The notes below the pieces were generated by a model. That model did no database searches and was not told where the DNA came from. It worked only from the letters and a program-made list of their open reading frames with translations. Positions 34,884-42,822 of a stretch of DNA of 42,822 nt are shown in pieces. The stretch's first letter is position 1. Each line of letters opens with the position of its first letter. The stretch covers positions 1 to 42,822 of the forward strand of contig JASEER010000020.1 of assembly GCA_030019475.1 (NCBI GenBank). Reading direction: 5' to 3'. This DNA is from Thermoanaerobacterales bacterium (GTDB lineage: Bacteria > Bacillota > Desulfotomaculia > Desulfotomaculales > JASEER01). A program made the translations under genes and the position numbers.

Positions 34884-34969
34884 CAACCCGATCCAGGAGC
34901 GTATCCGTTCGGGCAACGGGAAAAGAAACGGACGCTTCCCAGGGGTGGCCACAAAGGGGGAAAAGCGGC

Positions 34970-36886
34970 TTGAGACACCTGGTCATCGGGACGGCCGGCC
35001 ACGTGGATCACGGCAAGACAGCCCTTATTCACGTCCTCACAGGTATTGATACAGACCGCCTCCGCGAGGAGAAGGAGCGGGGGATTTCCATCGAACTGGG
35101 TTTCGCTTACCTGGATCTTCCCAGCGGCCGGCGGGCCGGTATCGTGGATGTTCCGGGCCACGAACGGTTTATCAAGAATATGCTCGCCGGCGTCGGCGGC
35201 ATCGACCTTGTCCTGCTCGTCATTGCCGCCGATGAAGGGGTGATGCCCCAGACCCGGGAGCATCTTGAGATCATTCAGCTCTTGGAGATCAAGCGGGGGA
35301 TCGTGGTCCTCACCAAGATCGACCTTGTAGACGAGGAATGGCTGGAACTGGTCCGGGAGGAGGTAACCTCCTTCCTGAAGGGAACGGTGCTGGAAGGCGC
35401 CCCGATCCTGGCCGTCTCCTCGGTAACGCGCGAGGGGCTGCCGGAACTTGTGCGGCTGATCGACGAACTGGCCGCCGACCTTCCCGAGCGGCGGGGAGCC
35501 GGGCCGGCGCGGCTGCCCATTGACCGTGTCTTTTCGGTTACCGGCTTTGGCACGGTGGTTACCGGTACCCTGGTGGACGGCCGCCTGCGGGTGGGTGACG
35601 CCGTGGAGGTTTTGCCCCGGGGTCTGAAAGCCAGGATCCGTTCCCTGCAAGTGCACAAGCGAAAAGTGGACGAAGCAGGGTCAGGACAACGCGTCGCCGT
35701 CAATCTTGCCGGCGTGGATGTAAGCGACGTTGACCGGGGCCAGGTTCTGGTTCCGCCACAGGCCTTCAGGCCCACACAGCGTCTTGACGCGCGCCTGGAG
35801 TTGCTGCCCGAGGCGCCGCGGCCCTTGAAGAACCGGGCGCGGATCCGCTTCTATCTGGGCGCGGCCGAGATCCTTGGACGGGCGGTGATCCTGGACCGGG
35901 ATGCTCTCGACCCGGGCGGGCGGGCTTACGCGCAACTGATCCTGGAGGAGCCTACCGTGGCCGCCAGGGGTGACCGGTTTGTGATCCGGTCCTATTCCCC
36001 CATGCGAACCATCGGGGGAGGCACGGTCATTGACCCTCATCCGCCCCGGCACAAGCGTTACCGCGATGAGACCATCGAAGCCCTGGCGACCCTGGAGCGG
36101 GGGACGCCGGAAGAACTGGTCGTCCAGGTCTTGACCGGGCGCGGGGAAGCACTGCCGGCCGGCGAAGTGGCCAAGGCCGCCGGCTTGAATCAGGAAACCG
36201 TCGGGGAGTCCCTGGCGGCACTCGCTGCCGACGGGCAGGTGGAAACGCTTGAGTGCGAGGGGCAGAACCTCTACATGGCGGCCCAGGTCTATGCGGATTG
36301 GCGCCAAAGGGTCCTGAAAGCGCTGGAAGAATACCGCTCTTCCTATCCCCTCCGCGAGGGTTACCCTAAGGAGGAACTGCGTTCGCGCAAGTTCTCGAGC
36401 GTCAGCGGGCGGCTGTTCCTTTGTTTCTTGCAGAACCTGGCGCAGCGGGGTGAAATCGAGGTCCTGGAAAAGAGTGTCCGCCTGCCGGGCGCGGGATCCC
36501 TTTCGCCACTTCTTGAAGCGCGGGTGAAGGCCCTGGACGATGTGTTCGCCGCGCGGGGCTTCCAGCCGCCTTCTTTTGTGGAGGCCGCGGCGGGTCAGGG
36601 GATCGGTGAGACGGAGTCCTCCGAGTATTTGCACTTCCTGCTCCGAGAAGGGCGGCTGATCAAGCTGGGCGATGACCTGTACCTGCACCGGGATACCGTG
36701 GAGCGGGCCAAGGAGGCCGTCGCGGCCTTCATCCGGGAGAAGGGGGAAATCACGGTCGGTGAAGCACGTGATCTCCTGCAGACTTCCCGGAAGTTTGCCC
36801 TTCCGCTGCTCGAATACCTCGACCAGGTTCGGTTCACCCGCCGCGTGGGCGACAAGCGTAAACTGGCGAAGGGCCAGGGGGTATGA
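34970..36886 (+). CDS. selB: selenocysteine-specific translation elongation factor
   Basis: The 638-residue factor brings Sec-tRNA to UGA codons next to a SECIS hairpin. The N-terminal EF-Tu-like GTPase has [19 protein letters not shown] (G1), [12 protein letters not shown] (G3) and LTKIDLV (G4). Domains II and III follow ([15 protein letters not shown] and later). The last 270 residues are winged-helix modules that bind the mRNA hairpin. The start is TTG 34970 with AAAGGGGG upstream. The next gene starts three bases after its stop. Length matches the bacterial family. Confidence 0.97.
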   Translation: MRHLVIGTAGHVDHGKTALIHVLTGIDTDRLREEKERGISIELGFAYLDLPSGRRAGIVDVPGHERFIKNMLAGVGGIDLVLLVIAADEGVMPQTREHLEIIQLLEIKRGIVVLTKIDLVDEEWLELVREEVTSFLKGTVLEGAPILAVSSVTREGLPELVRLIDELAADLPERRGAGPARLPIDRVFSVTGFGTVVTGTLVDGRLRVGDAVEVLPRGLKARIRSLQVHKRKVDEAGSGQRVAVNLAGVDVSDVDRGQVLVPPQAFRPTQRLDARLELLPEAPRPLKNRARIRFYLGAAEILGRAVILDRDALDPGGRAYAQLILEEPTVAARGDRFVIRSYSPMRTIGGGTVIDPHPPRHKRYRDETIEALATLERGTPEELVVQVLTGRGEALPAGEVAKAAGLNQETVGESLAALAADGQVETLECEGQNLYMAAQVYADWRQRVLKALEEYRSSYPLREGYPKEELRSRKFSSVSGRLFLCFLQNLAQRGEIEVLEKSVRLPGAGSLSPLLEARVKALDDVFAARGFQPPSFVEAAAGQGIGETESSEYLHFLLREGRLIKLGDDLYLHRDTVERAKEAVAAFIREKGEITVGEARDLLQTSRKFALPLLEYLDQVRFTRRVGDKRKLAKGQGV

Positions 36887-36889
36887 GCC

Positions 36890-37303
36890 GTGGGTTCCGG
36901 GGAGCTAAACGGGGGTAGGGGCGTATACCAGGTTTATGAGGCGGCCGTCGGGGATGGCCGCCACCGTGTCTTCCTGCACGCGGTTTGTACCGGGGACGGG
37001 GCCGTGGTCACCCTGGTAGGGGGGGAACATGCCCACGTGGGAGCGGTGGCGCTGGGCCTGCCGAGGCCCAGCCTGCGGGACGCCCGTACGCCGAGCGCCG
37101 ATGTGGCCGTAGTCCCGGTTCCCGGGCATAAGGATGACCGGGTGGCGCGGCCCGTCGCGGAGGCGATAGCCCGAGTTCTGGGCCAGCCCGTTGTGGTGAG
37201 CGTCGGGCTGCACGTGGACCAGGCCACGGATGAAGACCTGGCCCGCCTGGTTGAGAATGCTCGCACGGCCGCATACCAGTTCCTGGCATCCATCCCCAGG
37301 TAG
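36890..37303 (+). CDS. LpdD-like protein (candidate prenylated-flavin chaperone)
   Basis: The 137-residue protein resembles the small LpdD family reported to assist UbiD-type decarboxylases. Features are VVTLVGGEHAHVGAVALGLP near residue 40, VVPVPGHKDDRVARPVAEAI, and VVVSVGLHVDQATDEDL. The family call is from memory and not certain. GTG 36890 starts three bases after the selB stop, with AGGGGG about ten bases upstream, so it is probably in the selAB operon. The only UbiD protein in the window is 8 kb upstream, in the menaquinone cluster, which is a possible client. Confidence 0.6.
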   Translation: MGSGELNGGRGVYQVYEAAVGDGRHRVFLHAVCTGDGAVVTLVGGEHAHVGAVALGLPRPSLRDARTPSADVAVVPVPGHKDDRVARPVAEAIARVLGQPVVVSVGLHVDQATDEDLARLVENARTAAYQFLASIPR

Positions 37304-37333
37304 GACCATGGTAACGGCCCCAATAATTACATT

Positions 37334-37362
37334 CTAACAAATCTGTATTTTTTAGGTATAAT
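37334..37362 (+). promoter_or_regulatory. sigma-A promoter of the second riboswitch transcript
   Basis: CTAACA (37334-37339) and consensus TATAAT (37357-37362) are 17 bases apart, just upstream of the riboswitch. Confidence 0.65.
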
Positions 37363-37370
37363 TGTCGCAA

Positions 37371-37492
37371 AAGCCGAATCCCCTTCAAGGGGTACGGGGG
37401 AAAACACTTTTGGGGTGAATCCGGTCCAGGAGGTGAGTATATTTTCCGGTAGGGTACCCTCACCCGAACCCGTCAGCTAACCCCGGAGGCTC
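37371..37492 (+). promoter_or_regulatory. c-di-AMP riboswitch (ydaO/yuaA class) upstream of the wall hydrolase
   Basis: The same class blocks occur as in the first copy: ACGGGGGAAAACA, TTTTGGGGTGAATCC, GGTAGGGTA and CCGAACCCGTCAGCTAACC. P1 is shorter, AGCC (37372-37375) with GGCT (37488-37491). There is an extra hairpin TCCCCTTCAAGGGG near the 5' end. The ribosome site AGGAGGG begins a few bases after P1, so control could act on translation as well as on transcription. Confidence 0.92.
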
Positions 37493-37507
37493 AAGGAGGG
37501 CAGGTTC

Positions 37508-38263
37508 TTGCGTCGATCTTTGCTTATTCTTGTTTTAGGTGCCTTGTTTGCCTTACTCCCCGCCACAGCCAGCCCCGCCGCCACCTATACCGCGCGCCCC
37601 GGCGATTCCCTGTACCTGATCAGCCAGCGGTTCGGCACCACCGTTGCCACCGTGCGCAGTCTGAACGGCCTGTGGACAAGCGATTACATTTACGCGGGCC
37701 AGCGCCTGACCGTACCGGATCCGACGGGAACGCGTTACACCGTGCGGCCGGGGGACAGCTTCTACCTGATCGGCCGTAAGTTCGGCCTTCCCGCGGCGAC
37801 CATCATGCAGGCCAACGGGATCTGGTCCTGGACCATATATCCGGGGCAGGTTCTCTATATTCCGGTTGCGGCGGCGCCGGTTTCCCGGGGCTGGTCGACC
37901 GGCGGCAGCCGGGATCTCGAACTGCTTGCCAGGCTGATCACCGCCGAGGCCGACGATCAGCCCTATCTGGTCAAGGTCGCAGTTGGGGCGGTGGTCCTGA
38001 ACCGGGTCAGGAGTCAACTCTTTCCCAACAGCATTCCCGGGGTGATTTACGATACAGCCTACGGCCACTTCCAGTTCGAGCCGGTTTTAAACGGCTGGAT
38101 TAACCGCCCGCCCTCGCCGGATGCCGTGCGGGCGGCCCGGGACGCCCTGGCGGGTTGGGACCCCACCGGGGGTGCGCTCTATTTCTTTGAACCGTGGGTG
38201 GGTAACCGTTATCTGCATTCTCTCCCGGTAGCTTTAAGAATGGGCGCCTTTGTTTTCTGTTAG
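37508..38263 (+). CDS. LysM-domain cell wall hydrolase (SleB/CwlJ family)
   Basis: The 251-residue secreted protein starts at TTG 37508 with a signal peptide (LLILVLGALFALLPATASPA). Two LysM domains follow, each opening Y-T-x-R-P-G-D-S (about residues 27-70 and 75-117). The C-terminal hydrolase-2 domain (from about 134) has LLARLITAEADDQPYLVKVA, whose Glu is the likely catalytic residue, and VGAVVLNRV. Members cut spore cortex or vegetative peptidoglycan. The double LysM and the c-di-AMP riboswitch suggest vegetative wall turnover linked to osmotic state, though a germination role is possible in a spore former. Confidence 0.94.
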   Translation: MRRSLLILVLGALFALLPATASPAATYTARPGDSLYLISQRFGTTVATVRSLNGLWTSDYIYAGQRLTVPDPTGTRYTVRPGDSFYLIGRKFGLPAATIMQANGIWSWTIYPGQVLYIPVAAAPVSRGWSTGGSRDLELLARLITAEADDQPYLVKVAVGAVVLNRVRSQLFPNSIPGVIYDTAYGHFQFEPVLNGWINRPPSPDAVRAARDALAGWDPTGGALYFFEPWVGNRYLHSLPVALRMGAFVFC

Positions 38264-38282
38264 CGATGACTCCCGACAAGGC

Positions 38283-38319
38283 GGCCGGACCCCGACGGAG
38301 CGGGTCCGGCCCTTTTTTT
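38283..38319 (+). terminator. intrinsic terminator of the wall hydrolase gene
   Basis: GGCCGGACCC (38283-38292) and GGGTCCGGCC (38302-38311) form a perfect ten-pair stem, followed by CTTTTTTT. Confidence 0.95.
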
Positions 38320-38388
38320 ACCCTTTTGGAAGGGGTTGCCCCCCCGGAACGCGAATTGATGGGGCACTCTATGTTACGGAGGTGGAGA

Positions 38389-39546
38389 ATGGCTTCACGC
38401 GTCTATTTCGCCGATGTGCGCGGTAAGCACAGCCTGCTTGACAAGGTCGAGAGGCTCTTCCGGCGGGCGCGGCTCGACCAGGTGATCGCCAGGCGCGACC
38501 TGGTGGCCGTCAAGTGCCATTTCGGAGAGCGCGGGAACACTAGCTACGTGCGCCCGCAGTATTTGCGACGTCTGGTGGACCTGATCAAGAAGGCGGGCGG
38601 CAAGCCTTTTTTGACCGACGCTAACACCCTTTATGTGGGCGGGAGGGCCAACGCCGTTGACCACCTGGAAACCGCCGTGTTGCACGGGTTCGACTTCGCC
38701 GTGGTCGGGGCGCCGGTCATCATCGCCGACGGTTTGCTCGGTAAGGACTATGTGAACGTGGAGGTGAACCTGAAGCATTTCCGGGCGGTCAAGATCGGCA
38801 GCGCCGTGCACCATGCCGATGCGCTCGTGGTTGTCTCCCATTTTAAGGGCCACGAGGCCACCGGCTTCGGCGGCGTCCTCAAGAATGTTGGAATGGGGCT
38901 CGGCTGCCGGAGCGGAAAACAGATGATGCATTCTGATATCCTGCCTGCCGTGGGGGTTGAGAAGTGCCGGGGCTGCGGTCGATGCATCCGCTGGTGCCCG
39001 GCGGGGGCGATCACCCTTAACCCGCGCGGCCCGGTGGGTGGTGTCGCCGACGAGCGGCGGGCGCCTGACGGGCTTTCAATGAAAGTGGCGGCCATCGACC
39101 CCAAGCACTGTATCGGATGCGGGGAGTGCACCGTAACCTGCCCGGAGGGGGCCATTGCGATTAACTGGAAGACGGAACCGGATTTGATCCAAGAGAAGAT
39201 CGTGGAGTATGCCTACGGCGTGCTGAGGGAGAAGCAAGGCAAGGCCGCCTTCATCACCTTTGCCACCGACGTGACACCGGACTGCGACTGCTGCGGCTGG
39301 AGTGATGCCCCCGTCGTGCGCAACATCGGGCTTCTGGCCTCGAAGGACCCGGTGGCTCTGGACCAGGCCTGCGTGGATCTGGTGAACCGCGAACGGGGGC
39401 TGGAGTCATCGCGCCTGGCGGGCTTGACGGCCGGCGCCGACAAGTTCCGGGCGCTGTACCCCGCGATAGACTGGTCACGGCAGTTGGCCTATGCCGAAGA
39501 TATCGGTCTGGGGAAGCGTGAATATGAGTTGGTGCGGCTCCGCTGA
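38389..39546 (+). CDS. DUF362 domain protein with two 4Fe-4S clusters
   Basis: The 385-residue protein has a DUF362 core (VYFADVRGKHSLLDKVERLF, later VVSHFKGHEATGFGGVLKNV) into which a two-cluster ferredoxin module is inserted near residues 190-255: CRGCGRCIRWCPAGAI and CIGCGECTVTCPEGAI. A third Cys-rich stretch, PDCDCCGW, follows. Such proteins are common in anaerobes and are presumed to transfer electrons, but no partner is known. ATG 38389 is chosen because TACGGAGGTGGAGA precedes it; in-frame codons upstream read through a terminator. It is a single-gene unit. Confidence 0.9.
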   Translation: MASRVYFADVRGKHSLLDKVERLFRRARLDQVIARRDLVAVKCHFGERGNTSYVRPQYLRRLVDLIKKAGGKPFLTDANTLYVGGRANAVDHLETAVLHGFDFAVVGAPVIIADGLLGKDYVNVEVNLKHFRAVKIGSAVHHADALVVVSHFKGHEATGFGGVLKNVGMGLGCRSGKQMMHSDILPAVGVEKCRGCGRCIRWCPAGAITLNPRGPVGGVADERRAPDGLSMKVAAIDPKHCIGCGECTVTCPEGAIAINWKTEPDLIQEKIVEYAYGVLREKQGKAAFITFATDVTPDCDCCGWSDAPVVRNIGLLASKDPVALDQACVDLVNRERGLESSRLAGLTAGADKFRALYPAIDWSRQLAYAEDIGLGKREYELVRLR

Positions 39547-39597
39547 TCGTTGTTTTCCGGGCTTCGTTAAAAACAAGCGATCGGAATATTAAAAAGC

Positions 39598-39626
39598 TTG
39601 ACTAGAAAATGGCGAAAAGTTAGAAT
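39598..39626 (+). promoter_or_regulatory. sigma-A promoter of the ech operon with overlapping inverted repeat
   Basis: TTGACT (39598-39603) and TAGAAT (39621-39626) are 17 bases apart. GTTAG (39619-39623) and CTAAC (39631-39635) form an inverted repeat over the -10, a possible repressor site. Confidence 0.75.
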
Positions 39627-39773
39627 TATACTAACAATTAAAAGGCGCAAAGCAAGTTCTTGTATTTTATTTCACTAATCACACTCTGACGTCACCTAGC
39701 ACGCATTTGGATAATCGCTCCAGCCCTCTTTGCGCGCGCTTGGCCATTTCGCTCCAACAAGTAATACTTGACC

Positions 39774-39800
39774 GTCGCGGCCCTTTGGCCGCGACTTATT
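39774..39800 (+). terminator. hairpin in the ech leader, possible attenuator
   Basis: A nine-pair perfect stem with a CTTT loop, followed by TTATT. It lies 100 bases before echA. Confidence 0.5.
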
Positions 39801-39900
39801 CCACCCCGGCAAAGGCCGCCCGAGGAGGTGGGTTGAAAGTTATTTCCGCTCGCCCAACATTAGCCGTCGGTGTTAGGATTCAAGTTAGGAGGTAAACCGC

Positions 39901-41844
39901 ATGCCTGGTGAGAACCTTATCGCCGTCCTGATCCTCCTGCCCTTTGCCGTGGGTCTGCTGGGGTTGGCGGTCAGGGACGAAAAGGTGCGTCGGCCGCTCG
40001 TGATCGCCGCCTCTCTGGCCTTGATGGCGGCCTCGGTGGCGTTGTTGTTCACCGTCCTCGGGCGGGGGACGGTCACCTTCTCGCCGTCCGAAGCTTGGGA
40101 AATGCCGATAACGATCCTTGACTTCGCCATGCTGGCGTATTTCTTGTACATCGGCATTACGTCGAGACACGTGCTGGTCACGGCCCTGACCCTGGGGCAA
40201 TGGGTCCTTTTCCCGTTGCTGAAGTATTCCGTGCTTCCCGCGGGATACGAGGTGGAACGGGTTTTCCGGGTCGACCTGCTGGCCGTGGTTATGGGACTCA
40301 TAATCTCCGTCGTTGGCTCGTTGATTGTCATCTATGCGCTGGACTATATGCGGGAGCATGAGAAACACCTCAAGCTGAGCCGTACCCGGCAGCCGGTCTT
40401 CTTTTTATTCCTGATCGGCCTGCTCGGCGCAATGAACGGCCTGGTATTCGCCAACAGCATCCTCTGGCTTTTCTTCTTCTGGGAAATCACCACCCTTTGT
40501 TGTTACCATCTCATCAGGCATGATCTGACGTCCGAGGCCCAGGCATCCGCGCTGCGGGCGCTGTGGATGAACCTGGTGGGCGCCGTCGCCTGTGTTCTGG
40601 GAATGATTCTCGTTTTCCGGAGCGCCGGAACGCTGGCCCTGGATGAGATTTCCGCGGCCGGGACCGTCGGCCCGGCTTTACTTCTGCCGCTGGCGCTGTT
40701 CTGCCTTACGGGGTTCACGAAGGCGGCCCAGGTGCCGTGGCAGTCCTGGCTGTTGGGGGCCATGGTGGCGCCGACGCCGGTTTCCGCGTTGCTGCACTCG
40801 AGTACCATGGTCAAGGCCGGGGTGTACCTCGTATTACGGTTGGCTCCGAGTTTTGAGGGCACGCTTCTTTCGGCCGCCGTGGCCGTCTTTGGGGCCTTTG
40901 TCTTTATGACAACCGCGCTGGTGGCCATCAGCCAGCGTGTCTCCAAGAGGGTGTTGGCCTACTCCACGATCTCCAACCTGGGACTGATAATCTGCTGTGC
41001 AGGGATCAATACGGACCTGGCCATAGCCGCGGCCATTGCCCTCATCATCTTTCACGCCGTCTCTAAAGGCATGTTGTTCCTGGCGGTGGGGGCCATCGAA
41101 CAGCAGATCGAGAGCCGTGACATCGAGGACATGGAGGGGCTGGTGTCCCGCCTGCCGCTGATTACGGGCGCGGCCATTGTCGGGATGATCACTATGCTCT
41201 TCCTTCCGTTCGGCGCGGTCTTCGCCAAGTGGGCGAGCATGGAGGCGGCCGCCGTACCGATTTCACCCTGGTTCCCGCTGGTGGTGACCTTCCTGGCTGT
41301 CGGCAGTGCGGCTACACTGGTTTTCTGGAGTAAATGGATCGGGCGTCTTATGAGCAACCTCATCGTGGCGCGGAAAGAGGAAAAGGCTGAGCGCCGCCCC
41401 TTCTTCGCCTACGGCGCCCTTCTGGTCCTGGTTTCGACGGCCGTTGTCTTGAGTGTCTTTATCGTTCCGCTTATGTCCTTGCTGGTTATGCCTGCTGGAC
41501 AGGAAATGGGTTACGGCGTTCCTTTCGATACCTCGGGATGGCAGCTTAGGACGGCGCTGGGTACATTCAGCCCGTGGCCGTTGTTCGCCGCGGTTCTGGT
41601 GGCCATTGTCCTGCCGGCCCTGTTTATCCGCGTCCGCCGCGATGAATTGCAGCCTGCTTACCTCTGCGGTGAGAACGTGGCCGCCGATCCGGTGTCTTTC
41701 CGCGCCGTGGCCGATGTTCCGGTGACGGCGGCAACCGGCGGGGTTTACTGGCAACGTGCTTTCGGGGAAAACCAACTGAACAACTGGATAAACGGCGCCG
41801 GCATCCTGCTCCTGGCGGCGCTCTTCGCGGGGGTGATGATGTAA
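39901..41844 (+). CDS. echA: Ech-type hydrogenase membrane subunit A (NuoL/MrpA-like ion pump)
   Basis: The 647-residue protein is a proton- or sodium-pumping antiporter-like subunit of group 4 hydrogenases or complex I. About sixteen membrane helices are visible. The pump signature PWQSWLLGAMVAPTPVSALL and the following HSSTMVKAGVYLVLRL are intact, including the conserved Lys. The Glu in FFWEITTLCC sits in the expected helix. TTAGGAGGTAAACCGC precedes ATG 39901. The gene order NuoL-like, NuoH-like, NuoB-like is that of echABC. A Hyf, Coo or complex I relative cannot be fully excluded because the rest of the operon lies outside. Confidence 0.87.
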   Translation: MPGENLIAVLILLPFAVGLLGLAVRDEKVRRPLVIAASLALMAASVALLFTVLGRGTVTFSPSEAWEMPITILDFAMLAYFLYIGITSRHVLVTALTLGQWVLFPLLKYSVLPAGYEVERVFRVDLLAVVMGLIISVVGSLIVIYALDYMREHEKHLKLSRTRQPVFFLFLIGLLGAMNGLVFANSILWLFFFWEITTLCCYHLIRHDLTSEAQASALRALWMNLVGAVACVLGMILVFRSAGTLALDEISAAGTVGPALLLPLALFCLTGFTKAAQVPWQSWLLGAMVAPTPVSALLHSSTMVKAGVYLVLRLAPSFEGTLLSAAVAVFGAFVFMTTALVAISQRVSKRVLAYSTISNLGLIICCAGINTDLAIAAAIALIIFHAVSKGMLFLAVGAIEQQIESRDIEDMEGLVSRLPLITGAAIVGMITMLFLPFGAVFAKWASMEAAAVPISPWFPLVVTFLAVGSAATLVFWSKWIGRLMSNLIVARKEEKAERRPFFAYGALLVLVSTAVVLSVFIVPLMSLLVMPAGQEMGYGVPFDTSGWQLRTALGTFSPWPLFAAVLVAIVLPALFIRVRRDELQPAYLCGENVAADPVSFRAVADVPVTAATGGVYWQRAFGENQLNNWINGAGILLLAALFAGVMM

Positions 41845-42713
41845 TGCTTTATGACATCCTGGCCCTGGTCCTGGCCATATTCGTCGCCCCCGTGGCAGGG
41901 GGGCTGCTGCGTGGAGTGGACCGGAGGCTGACGGCCCGCCTCCAGGGACGGATCGGGCCGCCGATCCTTCAGCCGTTCTATGATTTCTTCAAGCTTCTGG
42001 GCAAGTCGCGCCTGGTCAGCTCCCGCGAGAACCTGATCTGGGCCTGGGCCTACCTGGTCCTGACGGTAGCGGCCTTGATCCTCTTCAGCCTGGGGCAGGA
42101 TCTCCTGGTCATCTTCTTTATGCTTGCCTTTGCCGGGGCGTCATTGGCCTTCGGGGCTTTTTCGGTGAAATCGCCGTATTCCCACTTCGGGGCTTACCGG
42201 GAGATCATGCAGATGCTTTCCTACGAGCCCATCCTGCTCCTTGCGGCCGTGGCCATCTTCCTTGAAACCGGCAGTTTTATGGTTGCGGACGTCCTCAGCC
42301 ACGGCGGACCGCTGCTCGTCTTTTTACCCCTGGCCTTTCTCGCCGTCTTAATCGCCCTGGGGATCAAGATGAGGAAGTCGCCGTTCGACATCGCGGCCTC
42401 GGAGCACGCCCACCAGGAAATCGTTCGCGGCGTGTATACTGAGTATTCAGGCCCTTTCCTGGCGTTGATCGAACTGACGCACTGGTATGAATTGATGCTG
42501 ATCCTGGGCTTCATTGCCCTCTTCTGGGCCCAGCCGCTCTGGTTGGGGGCCCTGCTCGCGTTGGGCTGTTTCATCCTTGAGATTCTTATCGATAATATTG
42601 CCGCCCGCCTGCGGTGGTCCTGGATGGTGGGCGTCAGCTGGGTCCTGGGAGTCGGTCTTCTGTTGGCCAACATCGTCATCATTCAGGTGGCCGGTTACGG
42701 CCCGGGTCTCTAA
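41844..42713 (+). CDS. echB: Ech-type hydrogenase membrane subunit B (NuoH-like)
   Basis: The 289-residue membrane protein is the NuoH-like subunit that couples the soluble arm to the ion pump. Family features are RLTARLQGRIGPPILQPFYD near residue 30, the FFKLLGKSRLV loop, FGAYREIMQMLSYEP, and RKSPFDIAASEHAHQEIVRG with conserved acids. About eight membrane helices are present. The ATG shares a base with the echA stop (TAATG), so translation is coupled. Confidence 0.9.
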   Translation: MLYDILALVLAIFVAPVAGGLLRGVDRRLTARLQGRIGPPILQPFYDFFKLLGKSRLVSSRENLIWAWAYLVLTVAALILFSLGQDLLVIFFMLAFAGASLAFGAFSVKSPYSHFGAYREIMQMLSYEPILLLAAVAIFLETGSFMVADVLSHGGPLLVFLPLAFLAVLIALGIKMRKSPFDIAASEHAHQEIVRGVYTEYSGPFLALIELTHWYELMLILGFIALFWAQPLWLGALLALGCFILEILIDNIAARLRWSWMVGVSWVLGVGLLLANIVIIQVAGYGPGL

Positions 42714-42752
42714 GGGGACGGCAATCTTTACGCCAGGGGAGGAGTAAGTCTG

Positions 42753-42822
42753 ATGGGACTCATCGCCAAGTCACGCCTTAAGTCGCCGTGGATCGTACAC
42801 TATTGCTGCGGCGGCTGCAACG
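42753..42822 (+). CDS. echC: Ech-type hydrogenase small subunit (NuoB-like), partial
   Basis: Only the first 23 codons are in the window: MGLIAKSRLKSPWIVHYCCG then GCN. The SPW-I-x-H-x-x-x-G-x-CN opening is that of the EchC/HyfI/NuoB small subunit, where the Cys pair starts the ligand set of the proximal 4Fe-4S cluster. GGGGAGGAGTAAG precedes ATG 42753. It is the third gene in the same order as echABCDEF. Confidence 0.8.
   Translation, partial: MGLIAKSRLKSPWIVHYCCGGCN

Larger units (their letters stand above)
39547..39900 (+). other. 354-base interval: promoter and long structured leader of the ech operon
   Basis: A promoter lies at 39598-39626. The leader that follows, about 270 nt, has GCGCAAAG (39645-39652) able to pair with CTTTGCGC (39728-39735), and the perfect hairpin GTCGCGGCC-CTTT-GGCCGCGAC (39774-39795) followed by TTATT. 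No known riboswitch class was recognised and no gene was seen. Confidence 0.55.

Noticed and set aside
34884-34969. selA-selB gap as a place for tRNA-Sec
   Set aside because: No acceptor stem, T-arm or TCA anticodon loop can be built from the 86 bases.

Overview
The window reads as a chromosomal segment of a spore-forming, anaerobic, moderately high-GC Firmicute, most like the Gram-positive sulfate reducers of the Desulfotomaculum / Desulforudis / Pelotomaculum kind. The grounds are spore genes (spoVS and an alpha/beta SASP), a sat gene for ATP sulfurylase, feoAB, a monocluster ferredoxin, selenocysteine machinery, futalosine-route menaquinone synthesis, the start of an Ech-type membrane hydrogenase operon, and Firmicute-type sigma-A promoters and intrinsic terminators. 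No insertion sequence, phage gene or CRISPR array was seen. The species call is inference.

Layout. 1-960: a partial unknown gene and tRNA-Leu(CAA) on the minus strand, then a short NifU-like gene whose conserved CxxC is interrupted by an in-frame TGA, a likely selenocysteine codon. 960-7300: a possible structured RNA, then rny, ymdB, spoVS, an M19 dipeptidase, a PHP phosphoesterase, a coiled-coil protein, a DUF3842 protein and a histidine phosphatase. 7300-9800: a c-di-AMP (ydaO-type) riboswitch ahead of lysine 2,3-aminomutase, a small HTH-like protein, and a duplicated SASP on the minus strand. 9900-13000: guaB and a winged-helix/coiled-coil protein of unknown role. 13000-15200: feoAB on the minus strand. 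15200-20650: hom, aspartokinase, sat, a HAD phosphatase, tRNA-Pro(GGG) and ferredoxin. 20700-25140: a glycosyltransferase, a CorA transporter and a large membrane phosphoesterase-like protein. 25170-32670: speD, then a tight menaquinone operon (HepS-like subunit, menG, ubiD, ubiA, mqnE, mqnA, mqnC). 32700-37300: a DUF4198 protein, selA, selB and an LpdD-like protein. 37330-39550: a second c-di-AMP riboswitch ahead of a LysM/SleB-type wall hydrolase, then a DUF362 ferredoxin protein. 39600-end: a long structured leader and echA, echB and the start of echC.

How the parts connect. SelA and SelB supply the machinery needed to read the UGA in the NifU-like gene 33 kb away; tRNA-Sec and SelD are not in the window. 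The menaquinone genes cover prenyl tail supply (partly), futalosine chemistry, prenylation, decarboxylation and methylation. MqnB and UbiX are missing here. Both c-di-AMP riboswitches sit in front of genes that fit osmotic or wall control: beta-lysine formation, and peptidoglycan hydrolysis.

The most notable observations are the candidate selenocysteine NifU protein, the unassigned structured RNA ahead of rny, the c-di-AMP riboswitch on kamA, and the repeat/palindrome architecture ahead of sat.
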